Source of the DNA: Vanessa cardui
Taxonomy: Eukaryota > Arthropoda > Insecta > Lepidoptera > Nymphalidae
Length of the DNA: 64,000 nucleotides
Assembly (NCBI RefSeq): GCF_905220365.1
Contig: NC_061129.1
Span: forward strand, 10,726,803-10,790,802
Direction: 5' to 3'
The notes beneath the pieces were generated by a model. It saw nothing but the letters and a program-made list of their open reading frames with translations, searched no databases and was not told the origin of the DNA. The stretch's first letter is position 1. Each line of letters starts with the position of its first letter. This document shows positions 60,236 through 64,000 of the stretch, one piece after another. The position numbers were made by a program, and so were the translations under genes.

Positions 60236-63200
60236 ATGTTAGGAGCAAGGCAACTATTGTAAGTTACAATTTCAAATATTTATTGACAATGATATATCTG
60301 ATTTTCGTAATTATAAGTTATCGCATTAAGTAGTAAATACCTATTTAAGAACTGTATTTATTTTAAATTATATTTTTCGACATACAAAATCTTGTTAACA
60401 ATGTTTCTTGACATTTAATATTCATAATTCATAATAAAATTTTTGGTGAAAAAATGTCGTTCCAGTGAATAATAAAGAGGTTGCAAATAGTCCACTTCAC
60501 ATAGAACTAATAGAAATTAATATTTTTTATTAATATGTTGTTATCATGTCTTATAAGTAAGCAGTTATTACCAAACGAATGTATTTGTTGATATTTTGAG
60601 GCACTCGAGTGACTGGGATTTTTTCAATAGAAAAAGTTAACATTTTTATTTGACCTATCCCGGGGATTGAAATCTGAGTCTCGAGATCTGGCGCCGTATA
60701 AAGTAGCCACTGAAACTAGACCAACGAGGCAGACAAAGTTAGCCCCGTATATACGCCAACTGACGTTGACACTGCTTGATTTATTGCTTTATCTAAGGTC
60801 TAGCTGTCCGTTCCGCCTTCGTTCGGGTAAAAGATTCGGGTATTTTTTTAGTAAACATTCACTAAATAGTCTAAATTTTATCTAAATATATCCAAAACAA
60901 AAATGAAACCGAAATAAACCATACTTATAATAATAAATATAAAATTGCCGTAGGGCGCACTAAAAATTGCAAAAAAGAATGCCCATAAAAGTAAGAAATC
61001 TCGTCTAGTGTGACGTGAAATTATAAGTCGTTTACATATTTGTATGATATACTTCAGTTATTTTTTTAACTAATCACCGTGGAAATGTAGAATATTATCA
61101 ATATTTAGTTTTATCTCAGATGAAATCCCCGGTTCAGCACACATTATCTGATAGACAAACCTGACGAAAAATAAAAAAAAATAATGATGGTTTAAGGAAA
61201 ATAGGTACCATAAGTTAATAGTGTAATGAGGTCTAAACCGCCTGCTTAGGTGTGGCTATCTGTTAGGAATTTGAAGAGGTACTGTGGTTCTGGAATTTAC
61301 TTCTCGGAAAATCGTAAACTCGGAAAAATCACCCTTTCTCCTGATAATATTAGTATATATATGTATTTAAAAAAAAATTAAATTCAACAGATTTTATGTC
61401 GCTTGCTTTGTCTTGGCTGAGAGCAAGGTAGCAAATGTAAATCGACATGAAGCTAGAAAACTTCCAGATGGAATGCTTCTCGGTGCGGCCACTGCATCGT
61501 ATCAAGTCGAGGGAGCCTGGAATGAAGACGGTATGTACACGGTATTATAAGGTATTCTTAAATTGAGATGTTAATGTTATTCCTTGCGTACGTTGAATAT
61601 GGTATCCATTTCGAAATATTAAGAGATTTACAATTGCAGGCAAATCGGAAAACATATGGGATACCTTAACACATCGGGAGCCCTGCGTAATTGCTGAATG
61701 CCACGATGGCGACGTGGCTGACGATTCTTATCACTTATATAAGAGGGACGTGGAGATGATGAGGGAACTTGGGCTTGACTTTTACAGATTTTCACTATCC
61801 TGGGCGAGAATTTTACCAACTAGTTTCCCTGACAAGATTAATGAAAAAGGAGTAGAGTACTATAATAACCTCATCGATGAAATGCTTAAATACAACATTC
61901 AGCCCATGATAACGCTGTATCACTGGGATTTGCCACAAAAATTGCAAGATATGGGCGGTTGGACTAACCCTCATATAGTGGATTGGTTCACTGACTACAG
62001 TAGAGTTGCTTTCGAGCTATTTGGAGACAGAGTCAAATATTGGTTTACAATAAATGAGCCCCGAGAAGTTTGTTACCAGGGATATGGAGATGCAACTAAG
62101 GCACCTTTGTTTAAAATTTCTGGATACGCAGATTATATTTGCTCCAAAAACATATTAGTAGCTCATGCAAAGGTTTATCATATGTATAATAATGAATACA
62201 GACCTACGCAAGGTGGAACTATTGGTATCGTTTTGAGTATGAAGTGGTATGAACCGGAAAGCGAGGAGCATGCTGAGGCTGCAGAAGATCTTATACAATT
62301 TGAGGTAAATTAGTATATTAAATGTACGGAAATATTTTTGTACCCGTCTAAGTTTGAAAAATAGTAGATTTTTTTTTATTTTTTTCTTTTTTTAGTGGGG
62401 AATTTACGCTAACCCTATATTTTCAAAAACTGGAGACTTTCCGCAAGTAATGAAAGATAAGGTAGCCGCTAAAAGTAAGGCTCAAGGATTTCCACGTTCG
62501 AGGCTGCCCGAATTCACTCCAGAGGAAATAGAATTAGTGAAGGGAAGCTCTGATTTCCTCGCAATCAATCACTACACTACAAATTTTGTTTATAGAAATG
62601 AGTCTGTTTATGGATATCACGCATCTCCCTCATTTTATGATGACATCGATGTTGTCTTATACTTAGATAGCTCTTGGGAAGGTTCTGCATCTAGTTGGTT
62701 AAAAGTAAGTAATTGTTTTACTTAATAATCATTTTAAGAATAAATGTTGCATTGTTACATTTGTTTACCACTAACCAGGTAGTTCCATGGGGCTTTTATA
62801 AGCTGTTAACAAAGATAAGAGAAGACTACGACAATCCCATTATATATATAACTGAAAACGGATTCTCAACACAACAAGGACTAGAAGATGACGATCGAGT
62901 ATCTTATTACAGGCAGTATATTGACGTGGTCTTAGACGCCATCGATGACGGCTCCGATATCAGAGTGTACACTGCATGGAGCTTAATGGATAACTTTGAA
63001 TGGTTACAAGGATACACGTGAGTATAACTTTTTTATCGCAAAATTAAAAAAAAATATTATTCAAGAAACCTACTTTAGTGCACCGGATAGCTGTTACTCC
63101 TGATGCGTGTTTTGAGCAATTAAACACACTAGTGATTTTTATATTTATTTATCGAATCATTATTATTGGCACATTTCAATATTACGCACATGACTGCACT

Positions 63201-63891
63201 CGAGATTAAAAATGAAAATCATGAAAAATCACGAAAAATGATGTTTATTGCTCTAGGTGTTATAGATCACAGCATTATATTATACTTATTTCATGCATAA
63301 AAGTAGCTTATTTCTTTGATAGAAATATGTGCGAGCATTTTTACCGATTAAATTTTCTTAAAAACTGTTTGCTGTTTATATCAAGGCTTATCAGTTTATA
63401 TTAAATTAGTTTCACCCCTTGACTTCACCAACGTGTTATAGGAGGGGATTGCTAGTCTTTCATGTACCCCTGACAATGTTTAATAAAATATAATATTACT
63501 ATTTCATAATTAAGCTTATTACTGTTAAATAATAATTGGCTTATAAAATGGTTCGATAATATAGTATTTATATATTTGAAAGCATGCCAAATGTATGATT
63601 AAGGTCTATGCCGAATAGGTACCATTATAATGTTTAGATAAAGTATTAAGATATATTAATTAAGACTACAGAGTTATAATAATAATAATAAATACATTTG
63701 TAAGTTATATTGTAAATGTGTTTTACAGACAACGATTCGGCTTGTACGAAGTAGACTACGAGAGTCCGGAGAGGACGCGCACTCCTCGCAAAGCGGCCTA
63801 CGTGTACAAGGAAATCATTCGCTCGCGAGCTCTCGACTTCCACTACGAACCCGACATGAGCCTGGTGCTGACTATTGATGAAGGACATTAA
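60236..63891 (+). CDS. GH1 gene D: secreted beta-glucosidase / myrosinase-like
   Basis: Exons: 60236-60258, 61391-61530, 61640-62304, 62396-62704, 62779-63017, 63729-63891; 512 aa, same phases as A-C. Signal peptide MLGARQLLFYVACFVLAES. TINEP and ITENGF carry the two catalytic glutamates, and HWDLPQ and DNFEW the glycone contacts. All donors are GT. The loop after TINEP reads GDATKAPLFKIS and the exon 4 block VLYLDSSWEGSASSW, so its aglycone side differs from A-C. Its C-terminus reads MSLVLTIDEGH where A-C have MSLPLTIDEGH. It is separated from C by the receptor gene and shares upstream flank with C. Confidence 0.9.
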
Positions 63892-64000
63892 ACTTCGAAT
63901 ATTAATGTTAATAAAAAAATTATCAAAATAAGATTTACGTGAATAAGAAAATGTACGAATGAAAATTAATGTATGAAAAGCTATAACTTTCCATTATGAA

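Noticed and set aside
14768..63891. Calling the GH1 genes myrosinases
   Set aside because: Acid/base glutamate is present and no residue seen by eye proves thioglucosidase activity; beta-glucosidase is equally likely.
1..64000. CRISPR arrays, operons, prophage or horizontally acquired bacterial genes
   Set aside because: No spaced direct repeats, no polycistronic layout, and all genes have spliced insect-type structure.

Overview
This window is nuclear DNA of a butterfly or moth (Lepidoptera), probably a nymphalid. It is an AT-rich eukaryotic genome with short-exon GT-AG genes and recognisable lepidopteran repeats: tRNA-derived SINEs, jockey/CR1-like LINEs, Helitrons ending in CTAGT, hAT-type MITEs and a TTAA-flanked element. 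Nothing prokaryotic, viral or CRISPR-like was seen. The nymphalid placement rests only on the look of the repeats.

Left end (1-7.9 kb). The GC-rich last exon of an unrecognised + strand gene ends at 500. Convergent to it, on the - strand, is a cytosolic carboxypeptidase 6-like gene (AGBL4/CCP6 type, M14 family). Nine coding exons can be followed in phase from a 7-nt first coding exon at 7616-7610. A palindromic RFX X-box lies just upstream. The residue aligned with the catalytic glutamate reads leucine, so the protein may be a pseudoenzyme. Two further exons near 2.0 and 1.3 kb may be its C-terminal tail.

Middle and right (14.6-64 kb). Four intact six-exon glycoside hydrolase family 1 genes (beta-glucosidase / myrosinase-like, secreted, 511-512 aa) lie head to tail on the + strand: A 14768-17907, B 22788-25636, C 32012-42738, D 60236-63891. 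All have the same intron phases (2,1,0,0,2), a 23-nt signal-peptide exon, and a matching upstream block with paired GATA-type sites, a TATA box and an initiator-like site. All keep both catalytic glutamates. They differ mainly in two blocks next to the aglycone site. A and C use GC instead of GT at some donors.

Between C and D, on the - strand, is a complete nine-exon class C orphan receptor of the GPR158/GPR179 type (about 630 aa, 55175-47255). Broken pieces of a second and third copy of this receptor lie after GH1 gene A (18958-19330) and after gene B (27040-27690). I infer that the ancestral tandem unit was a GH1 gene plus a receptor gene, and that the extra receptors decayed while the glucosidases were kept.

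Introns and spacers hold nested transposons: a dead LINE in C intron 1, a decayed Helitron in C intron 5, a MITE split by a LINE with a visible target-site duplication, two large foldback elements, and a 2.26-kb TTAA-flanked element 0.3 kb from the promoter block of D.
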